64,000 bases of DNA from an uncultured bacterium (GTDB lineage: Bacteria; Bacillota_I; Bacilli_A; RFN20; CAG-826), in the NCBI GenBank assembly GCA_949295325.1, contig CASFKG010000002.1, positions 326,047-390,046 of the forward strand, written 5' to 3'. Position 1 is the stretch's first letter; every line of letters starts with the position of its first letter. Below, one piece after another: positions 19,105 to 25,897 of this stretch. The notes below the pieces were generated by a model, which saw nothing but the letters and a program-made list of their open reading frames with translations, did no database searches and was not told where the DNA came from. The position numbers and the translations under genes are program-made.

Positions 19105-19130
19105 TCAGGAAGCCGCATAGAGTCTAAACT
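19090..19130 (+). promoter_or_regulatory. rpsT promoter with a palindrome over the -35 box
   Basis: The -35 TTGTCA (19102-19107), 17-nt spacer and -10 TAAACT (19125-19130) form a good promoter, with transcription starting near 19137. A perfect inverted repeat GACAAGT-AAA-ACTTGTC (19090-19106) covers the -35 box and could be an operator. Confidence 0.7.
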
Positions 19131-19181
19131 AGTCCGGCGAAAAGAAGCACAATCGTTTTTTAGCAAGGAAAAGAAGGAAAA

Positions 19182-19445
19182 ATGGCAAACATCAAATCCC
19201 AAATCAAGCGCAACAAGACCAACGAAAAGAAGAACCTGGCCAACTCCTCGAAGAAGGCCGCGGCCCACACCTGCGTCCGCAAGGTCGAAGAAGCCGTCAA
19301 GGCCAACAACAAGGAAGAAGCCGTCAAGGCTCTCCAGCTTGCCTTCAAGCACATCGACAAGCTCGCCGGCGACCGCATCATTTCCAAGAACACCGCCGCC
19401 CGGCGCAAGTCCCGCCTCCAGGTCCTCGTCAACGGCCTGAACTAA
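19182..19445 (+). CDS. rpsT: 30S ribosomal protein S20
   Basis: An 87-residue, lysine- and arginine-rich three-helix protein that binds 16S rRNA early in 30S assembly. Opening MANIKSQIKRNKTNEKKN and the ending AARRKSRLQVLVNGLN are typical S20. It is monocistronic, with its own promoter, an AAGGA ribosome-binding site about 6 nt before the ATG and a strong terminator. As in Bacillus, it lies next to holA on the opposite strand. S20 can autoregulate translation in Escherichia coli; nothing here shows that directly. Confidence 0.97.
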   Translation: MANIKSQIKRNKTNEKKNLANSSKKAAAHTCVRKVEEAVKANNKEEAVKALQLAFKHIDKLAGDRIISKNTAARRKSRLQVLVNGLN

Positions 19446-19462
19446 GGAAGAACCAAGGCAAA

Positions 19463-19486
19463 AGGCACCCCGCGGGGTGCCTTTTT
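19463..19486 (+). terminator. Bidirectional terminator between rpsT and the phosphoesterase gene
   Basis: GGCACCCC-GC-GGGGTGCC with five T on the plus side and TTTT on the minus side. It separates two convergent genes; the minus-strand stop codon directly abuts it. Confidence 0.9.
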
Positions 19487-19932
19487 CATATGTCCTTGAA
19501 GGTGGCTTCCACTTCCCCGGGGCCCTTGACGTCGAGCACGCAGTAGCCGGGGGCCAAGCCGTCGCGGGGATAGGCGGCCGACCCCGGGCAGACGACGTAT
19601 ATCCCTCCGATCCTTTCGAAGCGCCTTATGTGCGTATGCCCGTGGGCGAATATCCTTATCCCGAGGGAGAACATATCGTCCAGCATCCCTTCCCCGGAAG
19701 GCGGGTAGTGCCGGTAGAAAAGAAGTCCGGCCGGAGTATCCACCATGTCCTTTAATTTATACGGGAAAGCCCGGTCGCAGTTCCCACGCACCCCATAGAA
19801 GGGGGCAATGGCCTCCGGTGGCAATTCGCTATCGCCTAGGCAGAGGAAGAGATCGCTGTCCTGTTCCCTGAGAAATACTTGGCGGTAGATTCCTTCCTCC
19901 CCGTGGCCGTCGCTAATGAGGGTGATTTTCAA
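19486..19932 (-). CDS. YfcE/MJ0936-type metallophosphoesterase
   Basis: A 148-residue calcineurin-like phosphodiesterase. Metal ligands are visible in order: D and H in SDGHG, D in CLGDSE, N in VRGNCD, and the histidines of HGHTH. Members hydrolyse small phosphodiesters in vitro; the physiological substrate is usually unknown. The start is TTG: an AAGGAGG Shine-Dalgarno lies 7 nt upstream, and the codon overlaps the holA stop. A second member of this family lies at 44.1-44.7 kb, and the two are only distantly alike. Confidence 0.87.
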   Translation of the reverse strand: MKITLISDGHGEEGIYRQVFLREQDSDLFLCLGDSELPPEAIAPFYGVRGNCDRAFPYKLKDMVDTPAGLLFYRHYPPSGEGMLDDMFSLGIRIFAHGHTHIRRFERIGGIYVVCPGSAAYPRDGLAPGYCVLDVKGPGEVEATFKDI

Positions 19933-20888
19933 GAAAGTGCCTCCTTGAGGAAATTAAAGAACGCGTCTTCCGCTTTGAGCCGCCCCGAGAATATCGCGTA
20001 GTCGGCTTCGAAGAGGCGGTAAAGCATCTTCGACAGCGAGGCCTTGTCGAAACGCCCGGCGTTCCGAAGGGTTATCTGAACCCGGTAGGGCGAGGCCTTC
20101 AGGGTCGAGGAGATGGCCGAGGAGGATAACCCCCTCTCCGCAAGTCCGACGCACGAAAGGGTGAAGCGGAACTGCGTTCCCAAAAGGTGGATGAGCGATA
20201 CTTCCTGGCCAGCTTTCTTGCTTAGGTTGCTATAAACCGTATAGGCCTTGTCGGCCTTGCCCTTGATTATGGCTTCGTAGAGCTGGAAGGCATCCTGGTC
20301 CTCGGGTTCGCTTACCAAGAGTTCGACGTCCTTCTTCGTGATGGTCTTTTCCTCACCCGAATAGGCGATGAGCTTGGCGGCTTCGTTCAAGAAGGCCGCA
20401 TAGTCCCCGCCCGTGCGGTCGTAGAGCGCTTTGGCCGCGGCGGTTTCGATGTCCTTTCCCCTTTTGGGGAAATAACGCCCGATGTAGTCGAGCCACTCGT
20501 TCCTATCCAGAACCGGTACCGCGGATATCTTGGCCTTTCCTTTGGAAAGGGCCTCGTAAAGTTTTCCCGAACGCGGGAATTCCTCCATCACCCCGTAAAG
20601 GAACAAATCGGTATCGGGCAAGGGATCGGAAAGATAGGCATAGAAGGAATCCGGATCGTCCCCTTTCAGGTATTTGACTCCCTTGGCCTTGGCCAGAAAG
20701 GCGATATCGCCGGCCACGACCACCTTGCTTTCGCCGGATAGCCCGACCGAATCGCAGGCCGCGGCGACGTCAAAAAGGCGGTCCTCTTGTAAATCGAAGT
20801 CGACCCTCTCCCCGGCTTTGTCCTTCAATAGCCTCTTCAGGGCCGTCATCGCCATGAGTTTCTGCGGGGAATAGAGGACCTGGATCAT
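19929..20888 (-). CDS. holA: DNA polymerase III subunit delta
   Basis: Clamp-loader subunit that opens the beta clamp. The 319-residue protein matches HolA in length; the central AAA-like segment (LAKAKGVKYLKGDDPDSFY onward) and the C-terminal domain with QFRFTLSCVGL and AISSTLKASPYRVQITLRNAGRF are characteristic. The start at 20888 lies 119 nt inside the 3' end of comEC. A TATAAT box (20896-20901) ends 7 nt before the ATG, so holA seems to have its own leaderless promoter within comEC. Gene order comEC-holA beside rpsT is as in Bacillus. Confidence 0.93.
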   Translation of the reverse strand: MIQVLYSPQKLMAMTALKRLLKDKAGERVDFDLQEDRLFDVAAACDSVGLSGESKVVVAGDIAFLAKAKGVKYLKGDDPDSFYAYLSDPLPDTDLFLYGVMEEFPRSGKLYEALSKGKAKISAVPVLDRNEWLDYIGRYFPKRGKDIETAAAKALYDRTGGDYAAFLNEAAKLIAYSGEEKTITKKDVELLVSEPEDQDAFQLYEAIIKGKADKAYTVYSNLSKKAGQEVSLIHLLGTQFRFTLSCVGLAERGLSSSAISSTLKASPYRVQITLRNAGRFDKASLSKMLYRLFEADYAIFSGRLKAEDAFFNFLKEALS

Positions 20889-22947
20889 CCCCGCGATTAT
20901 AACTTTCTTTGCCGATGGGGGCCATATCCCCGAGCGAAAGAAAGGCGAAGGGATAAAAGAAGACGATGGTTCCCTCTTCGTCGGTCCGCCGTATATCGAT
21001 ACCGAGGCCGTTTAGCCTTTTGAGGGTCTCTTCGTCTGGGTGATCGTAGTAATTGCCTTCCCCGCAGCTGATGACGGCGACGCGCGGGGAAACCTCCTTC
21101 AGGAATTCCATAGACGAGGAACCCTTCGAACCGTGGTGGCCGAGTTTGAGTATGTCCGCGTCGAGGGGCCTTCCTTCCTCCAACATCTTGTTTTCGGCTG
21201 CAAAACCGGCATCTCCCGTCAGCAAATAGACGTCCCGGCCCATTTCGAAGCGCAGAACGAGACTGTCCTCGTTATCCTCGCCGAACCCGCCCGGATTGAG
21301 TGATTCCAGGGTCATGCCGCCTAGGGGAAACGGAAAGTCGTCGTGGCTATCGAGTACCTTTTCCACCTTCATTTTCGAGACAAGGGAAGCGACGGCTCCC
21401 GAGTGGTCGAAGTCCCCGTGGGTGATTATTAGGGCCTTTAGGGAATAGACCCCTTCCTTGCGGAGATAGGGGACGAGCACTTCTTCCGCCATGTCGAAGG
21501 AGCGGCTACCTCCGGTATCCACCAGCACGGCCTCGTAGCCGTTTCTTATCAGTATCGAATCGCCCTGCCCGACGTCGATGAAGGAGACCGAGGAAGATAG
21601 GCCGTTACCGACGGGGACGGTTTTCAGAAGGAGCATCCCCAGGGCCAATAGGGTCGCCTTTTTGGCAAGCGGGAAAAAGCCTATTTCTAGCAGATAGAGG
21701 AGGAAATACAGAAAGACGTAGTAGACGGGGGCGTTGCCCCTTAAGTCGACGAAGGGGACGAAGGCGTCGATTTCCGACAAAAAGCCCATCAGCCATTTGA
21801 GCACTCCGGCATAGCCGTCGAGTACCGAAACGAAGGGGATTCCGATGAGGAAGGAGCATAGGCCGAATAGCAGGAACGGGAAATAGGCCGGAACCAGGAC
21901 CGCGGAGAAAACCGCGGAAAGAAGGTGCAGTTCCCCGCCGCTTGAAAGGGAAGGCAGAAGGAGCAGCAACACGAAGCCCCGGCCGAGGAGTCTCCGGTTC
22001 TTCTTGGCGTTGCGGAGGAGTGGATTCGAAAACGACATGAAATAGGAAACCGCGAAACCGGTCAAGAAACCGGAATTGGTCGCGTTATAGGGGTCGAGGA
22101 ACAAAAGGGTGGCCGCGGCGAATTCCCTTGCCCTCCCGGTCTTTCCCCGGTCGATGGCCCAAAATAGCCGCGTGAGATATACGCGCAGTATCCCGATCTT
22201 CCCTATAGCCAAGGGCAGATAGAGGGTTCCGGCGAGCAAGGCGATAAGGGAACACTTCCGCTTCTCGAACTTCAGAGAAAATAGTTTCTCCACGCATCTA
22301 AGGAAAAGCGAATAGTAGAAACCGGAAGATGAAAGAAAATAAAGGGCACCCATCCTCTCGCCTGATGCTATAAGGCCGTTATCGTAGTCCTTGATGCCGA
22401 AAAGAAGCGAATCGAGCAGGGCCCTCGAATCCTCCCCATAGGGCGAAAGGAAGTCCCTCCTTGCCCCCTTTAGCCTTATGGGCAATAGGAGTATTTCCTT
22501 TATTCCGCTAGGGCTTAGTTCCCCCATCACCCCGCTTAGCCTTAGGTATTCCCCGAAATCGAAACGGCCCTCGTAATGGGCCATCTCGAAAGGCGCGGCG
22601 TAGCCGCTTACGTAAAGGAGGTCGCCCAGTTCGTAAGGATGGCCCGGGCTATAGACGTACCTCTTCCCGCTTAGCCCCCTTATAAGGAAATAGTTGTCCC
22701 GGCTATAGACGACCACCCCGAAATACCCGGTTTCGCCCCGGTCGTAGAGAAGCAAGGGGAACAAGCAAAGCAGTAGTCCGATTGCGAAGGCGGCGAAGAA
22801 CGCCTTCCCTTCCCTTTTCCTAAGCGATAGGAAAAGGCAGAGCGAAAAGGCGGATAGATAGCCGATAAGCGTAGCGAGGCTAAGGTAGCATGCCCAAAAA
22901 CCCAGGACGAAACCGGCGATGGCCGCGGGGAAAAGGCTTTTCTTCAA
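20770..22947 (-). CDS. comEC: ComEC/Rec2 competence DNA-transport protein
   Basis: Polytopic channel protein that moves single-stranded DNA across the membrane during transformation. The 725 residues contain an N-terminal OB-like extracytoplasmic region, the Competence domain with about nine helices (YFLSSSGFYYSLFLRCVEKL onward), and a C-terminal metallo-beta-lactamase domain with FIDVGQGDSILIR and the metal motif ITHGDFDHSGA. It is coupled to comEA (4-nt overlap). The last 40 or so codons run into holA and look unlike ComEC, suggesting that an earlier stop was lost. Presence does not prove competence; no pilus genes are in view. Confidence 0.92.
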   Translation of the reverse strand: MKKSLFPAAIAGFVLGFWACYLSLATLIGYLSAFSLCLFLSLRKREGKAFFAAFAIGLLLCLFPLLLYDRGETGYFGVVVYSRDNYFLIRGLSGKRYVYSPGHPYELGDLLYVSGYAAPFEMAHYEGRFDFGEYLRLSGVMGELSPSGIKEILLLPIRLKGARRDFLSPYGEDSRALLDSLLFGIKDYDNGLIASGERMGALYFLSSSGFYYSLFLRCVEKLFSLKFEKRKCSLIALLAGTLYLPLAIGKIGILRVYLTRLFWAIDRGKTGRAREFAAATLLFLDPYNATNSGFLTGFAVSYFMSFSNPLLRNAKKNRRLLGRGFVLLLLLPSLSSGGELHLLSAVFSAVLVPAYFPFLLFGLCSFLIGIPFVSVLDGYAGVLKWLMGFLSEIDAFVPFVDLRGNAPVYYVFLYFLLYLLEIGFFPLAKKATLLALGMLLLKTVPVGNGLSSSVSFIDVGQGDSILIRNGYEAVLVDTGGSRSFDMAEEVLVPYLRKEGVYSLKALIITHGDFDHSGAVASLVSKMKVEKVLDSHDDFPFPLGGMTLESLNPGGFGEDNEDSLVLRFEMGRDVYLLTGDAGFAAENKMLEEGRPLDADILKLGHHGSKGSSSMEFLKEVSPRVAVISCGEGNYYDHPDEETLKRLNGLGIDIRRTDEEGTIVFFYPFAFLSLGDMAPIGKESYNRGDDPGPLFPAETHGDDGPEEAIEGQSRGEGRLRFTRGPPF

Positions 22948-23480
22948 TCCCTGAGCGTTATGTAGTCTTTGACCTTCTCGAAGGTCGCCGGGCCGATGCC
23001 GTCGACGTTCTTGATTTCCTCTAGTGCCCGGAAGGTGGAGGTTTCCCGATAGCTTATGATCGCGCTGGCGATGACGGTGCCGATGCTGCTGATTTCCATC
23101 AGGGCGTTTTTGTCGGCGGCGTTTATATTGACCTTCTTTATCGGCGTGACCGCGCAGACGTCGCTGTTGTCGTAGATGGGGGCGATGTAGAAACTTCCCC
23201 CGTCGCTCAGGGCATAGTCGAGGTTATAGCACCTCGCGTCGGCATTCCCGGTGACCCCGCTTGCGGCGGAGACGAGGTCGTTCAGCGTCGCGTCCTGCTT
23301 GACCAAATAGGTCCCCGGACGGACGACTTCTCCGGAGACGGTAACGGTAAGCGCGCCGTCTGGCTCGGACTGCGAGTTACCGACGAGGCTGGTCCCGGCC
23401 ACGCCTCCCGTATCGATCAGCGAAAGACCACCGATTACGACCACGGTGGCGATTATGGCGATTATGATGATTTTGAACAT
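22944..23480 (-). CDS. comEA: ComEA competence DNA receptor
   Basis: Membrane-anchored receptor for double-stranded DNA. The 178-residue protein has an N-terminal hydrophobic anchor (about 2-20), an SLBB domain (GEVVRPGTYLVKQDATLNDLV) and a C-terminal helix-hairpin-helix DNA-binding domain (VNINAADKNALMEISSIGTV and IKNVDGIGPATFEKV). A GGGAGGG Shine-Dalgarno lies 5 nt before the ATG. Directly upstream of, and coupled to, comEC as in Bacillus, but without comEB between them. Confidence 0.95.
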   Translation of the reverse strand: MFKIIIIAIIATVVVIGGLSLIDTGGVAGTSLVGNSQSEPDGALTVTVSGEVVRPGTYLVKQDATLNDLVSAASGVTGNADARCYNLDYALSDGGSFYIAPIYDNSDVCAVTPIKKVNINAADKNALMEISSIGTVIASAIISYRETSTFRALEEIKNVDGIGPATFEKVKDYITLRD

Positions 23481-23532
23481 GGTTACCCTCCCTCACCCAT
23501 GAATAGGAGGGAAAAGGGGGCGGGGTCCCAAG

Positions 23533-24330
23533 CTAGCCGAGGGAAACGTCGAGAACCATCATGACGGCAAAGCCGATCATCACCCCCCAGGTACCCAGAT
23601 GCGGGTGTTCCTCCATGTGGCTATCGGGTATGAGGTCCTCCGCGACCACGTAGACCATGGCCCCGGCCGCGAAGGAAAGCAGATACGGCTGCAGCGCGGT
23701 GACGGCACTCGAAAGGAAAAAGGCGACGATGGCGGCAAGGGGTTCCACGGCCCCGCTGGCCACGCCGAGCAGAAAGGCCTTGGGACGGCTGCCGGTGGCT
23801 TCCCGCAAAGGCAGGGAAACCGCGGCCCCCTCGGGGAAATTCTGCACGGCCACCCCGATGGCGAGCCCAAGGGCGGAAAGCAGCGCGGCCGCTTGAGGGG
23901 AAGTGCCCGAAAAGGCCAGGCCGAAGCTTACCCCGACCGCCAGCCCTTCCGGGATGTTGTGGATGGTGACGGCGAGGAAGAGCTTCGCGGGCTTGGAAAG
24001 CCCCCGGGCCTTCGGCCCTTCCTCCTCCCCGGTCCCGGAATGGATATGGGGGACGAGCTTATCGACGGCGAATAGCAGTATCCCGCCGAAGAGGAAGCCG
24101 ACGAGGGCGGGCAAAAAGGAAAACCCGCCGAGGCCGGCGGAGGCCTCGAGCGCGGGCAATAGAAGCGAAAAGACGGAGGCGGCCACCATGACGCCGCCGG
24201 CGAAGCCCAAAAACAGGGTATTCCATTTCTCCGGCACCGGCTTTTTGAAAAGGAGGACGGAGGCCGAGCCGAGGCTCGAACCCAGGAATATGGCGGCAAA
24301 GCCGAGGACGACGTAGAGGACGGGCGTCAT
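23533..24330 (-). CDS. ZIP-family divalent metal transporter (ZupT-like)
   Basis: A 265-residue, about eight-helix transporter with the two ZIP signature helices HNIPEGLAVGVSFG and NFPEGAAVSLPL, whose His, Asn and Glu residues bind the metal. A histidine-containing cytoplasmic loop (HIHSGTGEEEG) precedes them. It should take up zinc, iron or manganese into the cytoplasm. It overlaps the metal-binding-domain gene upstream (ATGA), and an inverted repeat precedes that gene, suggesting metal-responsive control. Which metal is carried cannot be told. Confidence 0.9.
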   Translation of the reverse strand: MTPVLYVVLGFAAIFLGSSLGSASVLLFKKPVPEKWNTLFLGFAGGVMVAASVFSLLLPALEASAGLGGFSFLPALVGFLFGGILLFAVDKLVPHIHSGTGEEEGPKARGLSKPAKLFLAVTIHNIPEGLAVGVSFGLAFSGTSPQAAALLSALGLAIGVAVQNFPEGAAVSLPLREATGSRPKAFLLGVASGAVEPLAAIVAFFLSSAVTALQPYLLSFAAGAMVYVVAEDLIPDSHMEEHPHLGTWGVMIGFAVMMVLDVSLG

Positions 24331-24587
24331 TTTCCCAAGAGCCTCCCCAAAATGCCCCTTCTTGCGTAGTCGGAAACTTCGATGTCTCCGACCTCGTAGC
24401 CTTCCCCGGCCACGGCTTTCCTAAGCTCTTCGATATCGGTATAGTTTTCGCAGACAACGGTTGCCAGGTTCTTCGAATGGCGGCTGGAGGCCTTTTTGAC
24501 GCCCTTGACCTTCCTAAGGACGTCGTTTACATGGGCTTCGCACATGCCGCAGCGCATTCCCCTTATTTCCATCTCGATCTTCTTCAC
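24327..24587 (-). CDS. Heavy-metal-associated (HMA) domain protein
   Basis: An 86-residue protein consisting of one HMA ferredoxin-like fold with GMRCGMCEAHV, the CxxC metal-binding loop (C14 and C17), plus a basic C-terminal tail (YARRGILGRLLGK). Free-standing domains of this kind are metallochaperones, usually for copper or zinc. It is coupled to the ZIP transporter, so it may receive metal from it. The start is GTG without a good Shine-Dalgarno; an ATG four codons further on is a possible alternative, with AAGAAG as a weak site. Confidence 0.82.
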   Translation of the reverse strand: MKKIEMEIRGMRCGMCEAHVNDVLRKVKGVKKASSRHSKNLATVVCENYTDIEELRKAVAGEGYEVGDIEVSDYARRGILGRLLGK

Positions 24588-24608
24588 GGGCGAATGCTAC
24601 CATACGCA

Positions 24609-24624
24609 GTTAGTTTTTACTAAC
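24609..24624 (-). promoter_or_regulatory. Operator-like palindrome upstream of the HMA-ZIP operon
   Basis: Perfect 6-bp inverted repeat GTTAGT-TTTT-ACTAAC, 22 nt before the HMA start codon in an otherwise AT-rich patch. Position and symmetry suggest a repressor site, plausibly a metal sensor; the regulator is not in the window. Confidence 0.45.
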
Positions 24625-24636
24625 CATATATGCAGT

Positions 24637-24660
24637 GAAAAAGCCGGTTTCCCGGCTTTC
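24637..24660 (-). terminator. Terminator of greA
   Basis: On the minus strand AGCCGG-GAAA-CCGGCT is followed by a T run and lies just after the greA stop codon. Confidence 0.9.
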
Positions 24661-24667
24661 GGATACG

Positions 24668-25162
24668 TTATTTCTCGACTTGGAAGTTGTCGATCATTAT
24701 CTCGTAGGGTTCGTCGGTTTCGACGGTCACGCGGTCCCCGATCGTGTGGTCGATGAGAGCCTTCCCGAGCGAGCATTCGTTGGAGATCTTCGGAATCGGC
24801 TCCGCGAGGGGGTCGGCTTCGATGCTGCCGACGATTTTCACGGTCATGACCTCGTCGGTCTTGATTTCGTGGTAGGTGACGATGTTCCCGATGAAGATCT
24901 TCTTCCCGATCTTCGAGGAATCCACCTCGATGATGACGTGGTTGTTGATGATGTCCTCGAGTTCGGCGATCCTCGCCTCGATCTGGGCCTGGCGGGTCCG
25001 CGCCGCGTCGTAGTCGGCGTTTTCGCTAAGGTCGCCCTGCGCGCGGGCGGCCTGCAGGTCCTCGACGTTCTTCGGACGCTGCACGTCTATTAGGTCGCGG
25101 TATTCCTCCTGGACGGTTTTGAGGCCTTCCAAGGTTACTGGGTGTTTGTGTACTATTGGCAT
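24668..25162 (-). CDS. greA: Transcription elongation factor GreA
   Basis: Rescues backtracked RNA polymerase by stimulating transcript cleavage. The 164-residue protein has the N-terminal coiled coil with the acidic tip QGDLSENADYDAARTRQ and a C-terminal FKBP-like domain (SLGKALIDHTIGDRVTVE). An AGAGGA Shine-Dalgarno lies 5 nt before the ATG. It follows yrzB by about 50 nt, within the conserved alaS-ruvX-yrzB-greA neighbourhood. Confidence 0.96.
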   Translation of the reverse strand: MPIVHKHPVTLEGLKTVQEEYRDLIDVQRPKNVEDLQAARAQGDLSENADYDAARTRQAQIEARIAELEDIINNHVIIEVDSSKIGKKIFIGNIVTYHEIKTDEVMTVKIVGSIEADPLAEPIPKISNECSLGKALIDHTIGDRVTVETDEPYEIMIDNFQVEK

Positions 25163-25211
25163 TTTGTTCCTCTTTCAAGCCGGATTATCATATAGGTTTC
25201 AAGGGATTTCC

Positions 25212-25472
25212 TCAATCGCTTTTCCCTAGTCCTTCTTCCTCGTAGGCATCCAGGACTTCCTGGCATTCGGCGAACTCCTCTTCGCTTACCTCGCTCAGGC
25301 TCTGCCCGTCGCCGCTGCACATGACGATGAGCGAATCGGGATCCACGTCCTGATAAAGGAAGTAGTAGTCCTTCATCCTTTCCTCGTTATGGTAATAGAA
25401 GAGTATTTTGTAGGTGTCGGTCTGCCCGTCGTCGCGGGTGATGACCATGGTGTTGTCGCTTATTTCCATCAT
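25212..25472 (-). CDS. yrzB: DUF1292 (YrzB-family) protein
   Basis: An 86-residue acidic protein of the DUF1292 family, found in Bacillota beside alaS and ruvX. The core ITRDDGQTDTYKILFYYHNE and YYFLYQD match the family pattern. No biochemical function is known. It overlaps ruvX by 4 nt, so it is translated together with it. Confidence 0.85.
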   Translation of the reverse strand: MMEISDNTMVITRDDGQTDTYKILFYYHNEERMKDYYFLYQDVDPDSLIVMCSGDGQSLSEVSEEEFAECQEVLDAYEEEGLGKSD

Positions 25473-25897
25473 AGTCCGTTCTCCTTTTTCCTGAGATAGC
25501 TCTCGAGTATCGCCACGGCGGCCTGCTGGTCGATGACCATGTGCCTCTTGCGGCGGCTCAGGTCGGCTTCGAGCAGCCGTTTGGCGGCAAGGACCGTGGT
25601 GAGCCTTTCGTCCACGAGTTCGACCTCGATGCCGGGTATTTCGGAGAGCAGTTCCTCCCTGAACCGCTCCGAACTCAGGGCCCTTTCGCCCTTGCTGCCG
25701 TCCATGTTCAGGGGGTAGCCGAGGGCCACCTTGCGGATGCCTTCGCCTTCGAGCAGTTCCTTGACCCGCGCGACGGCACGCCGGTAGGCCCCTTCCGGGA
25801 AGCGGAAGTTCTCGCGGCCGTGGGGAATACCCAAAGCATCGCTCACGGCGATGCCGAGGGTCCTGGTCCCGAGGTCGAGCCCGAGGACTTTCTCCAT
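25469..25897 (-). CDS. ruvX: RuvX/YqgF Holliday-junction resolvase-like nuclease
   Basis: A 142-residue RNase H-fold nuclease implicated in processing the 5' end of pre-16S rRNA, and earlier proposed to be a Holliday-junction resolvase. The catalytic acidic residues lie in GLDLGTRTLGIAVSD, VDERLTT and DQQAAVAILESYL, and all are present. It overlaps alaS upstream and yrzB downstream by 1 to 4 nt. Confidence 0.94.
   Translation of the reverse strand: MEKVLGLDLGTRTLGIAVSDALGIPHGRENFRFPEGAYRRAVARVKELLEGEGIRKVALGYPLNMDGSKGERALSSERFREELLSEIPGIEVELVDERLTTVLAAKRLLEADLSRRKRHMVIDQQAAVAILESYLRKKENGL

Noticed and set aside
19005-19352. 115-codon minus-strand frame through rpsT
   Set aside because: Mostly the complement of rpsT; only the different frame ending at 18979 fits a gene tail.
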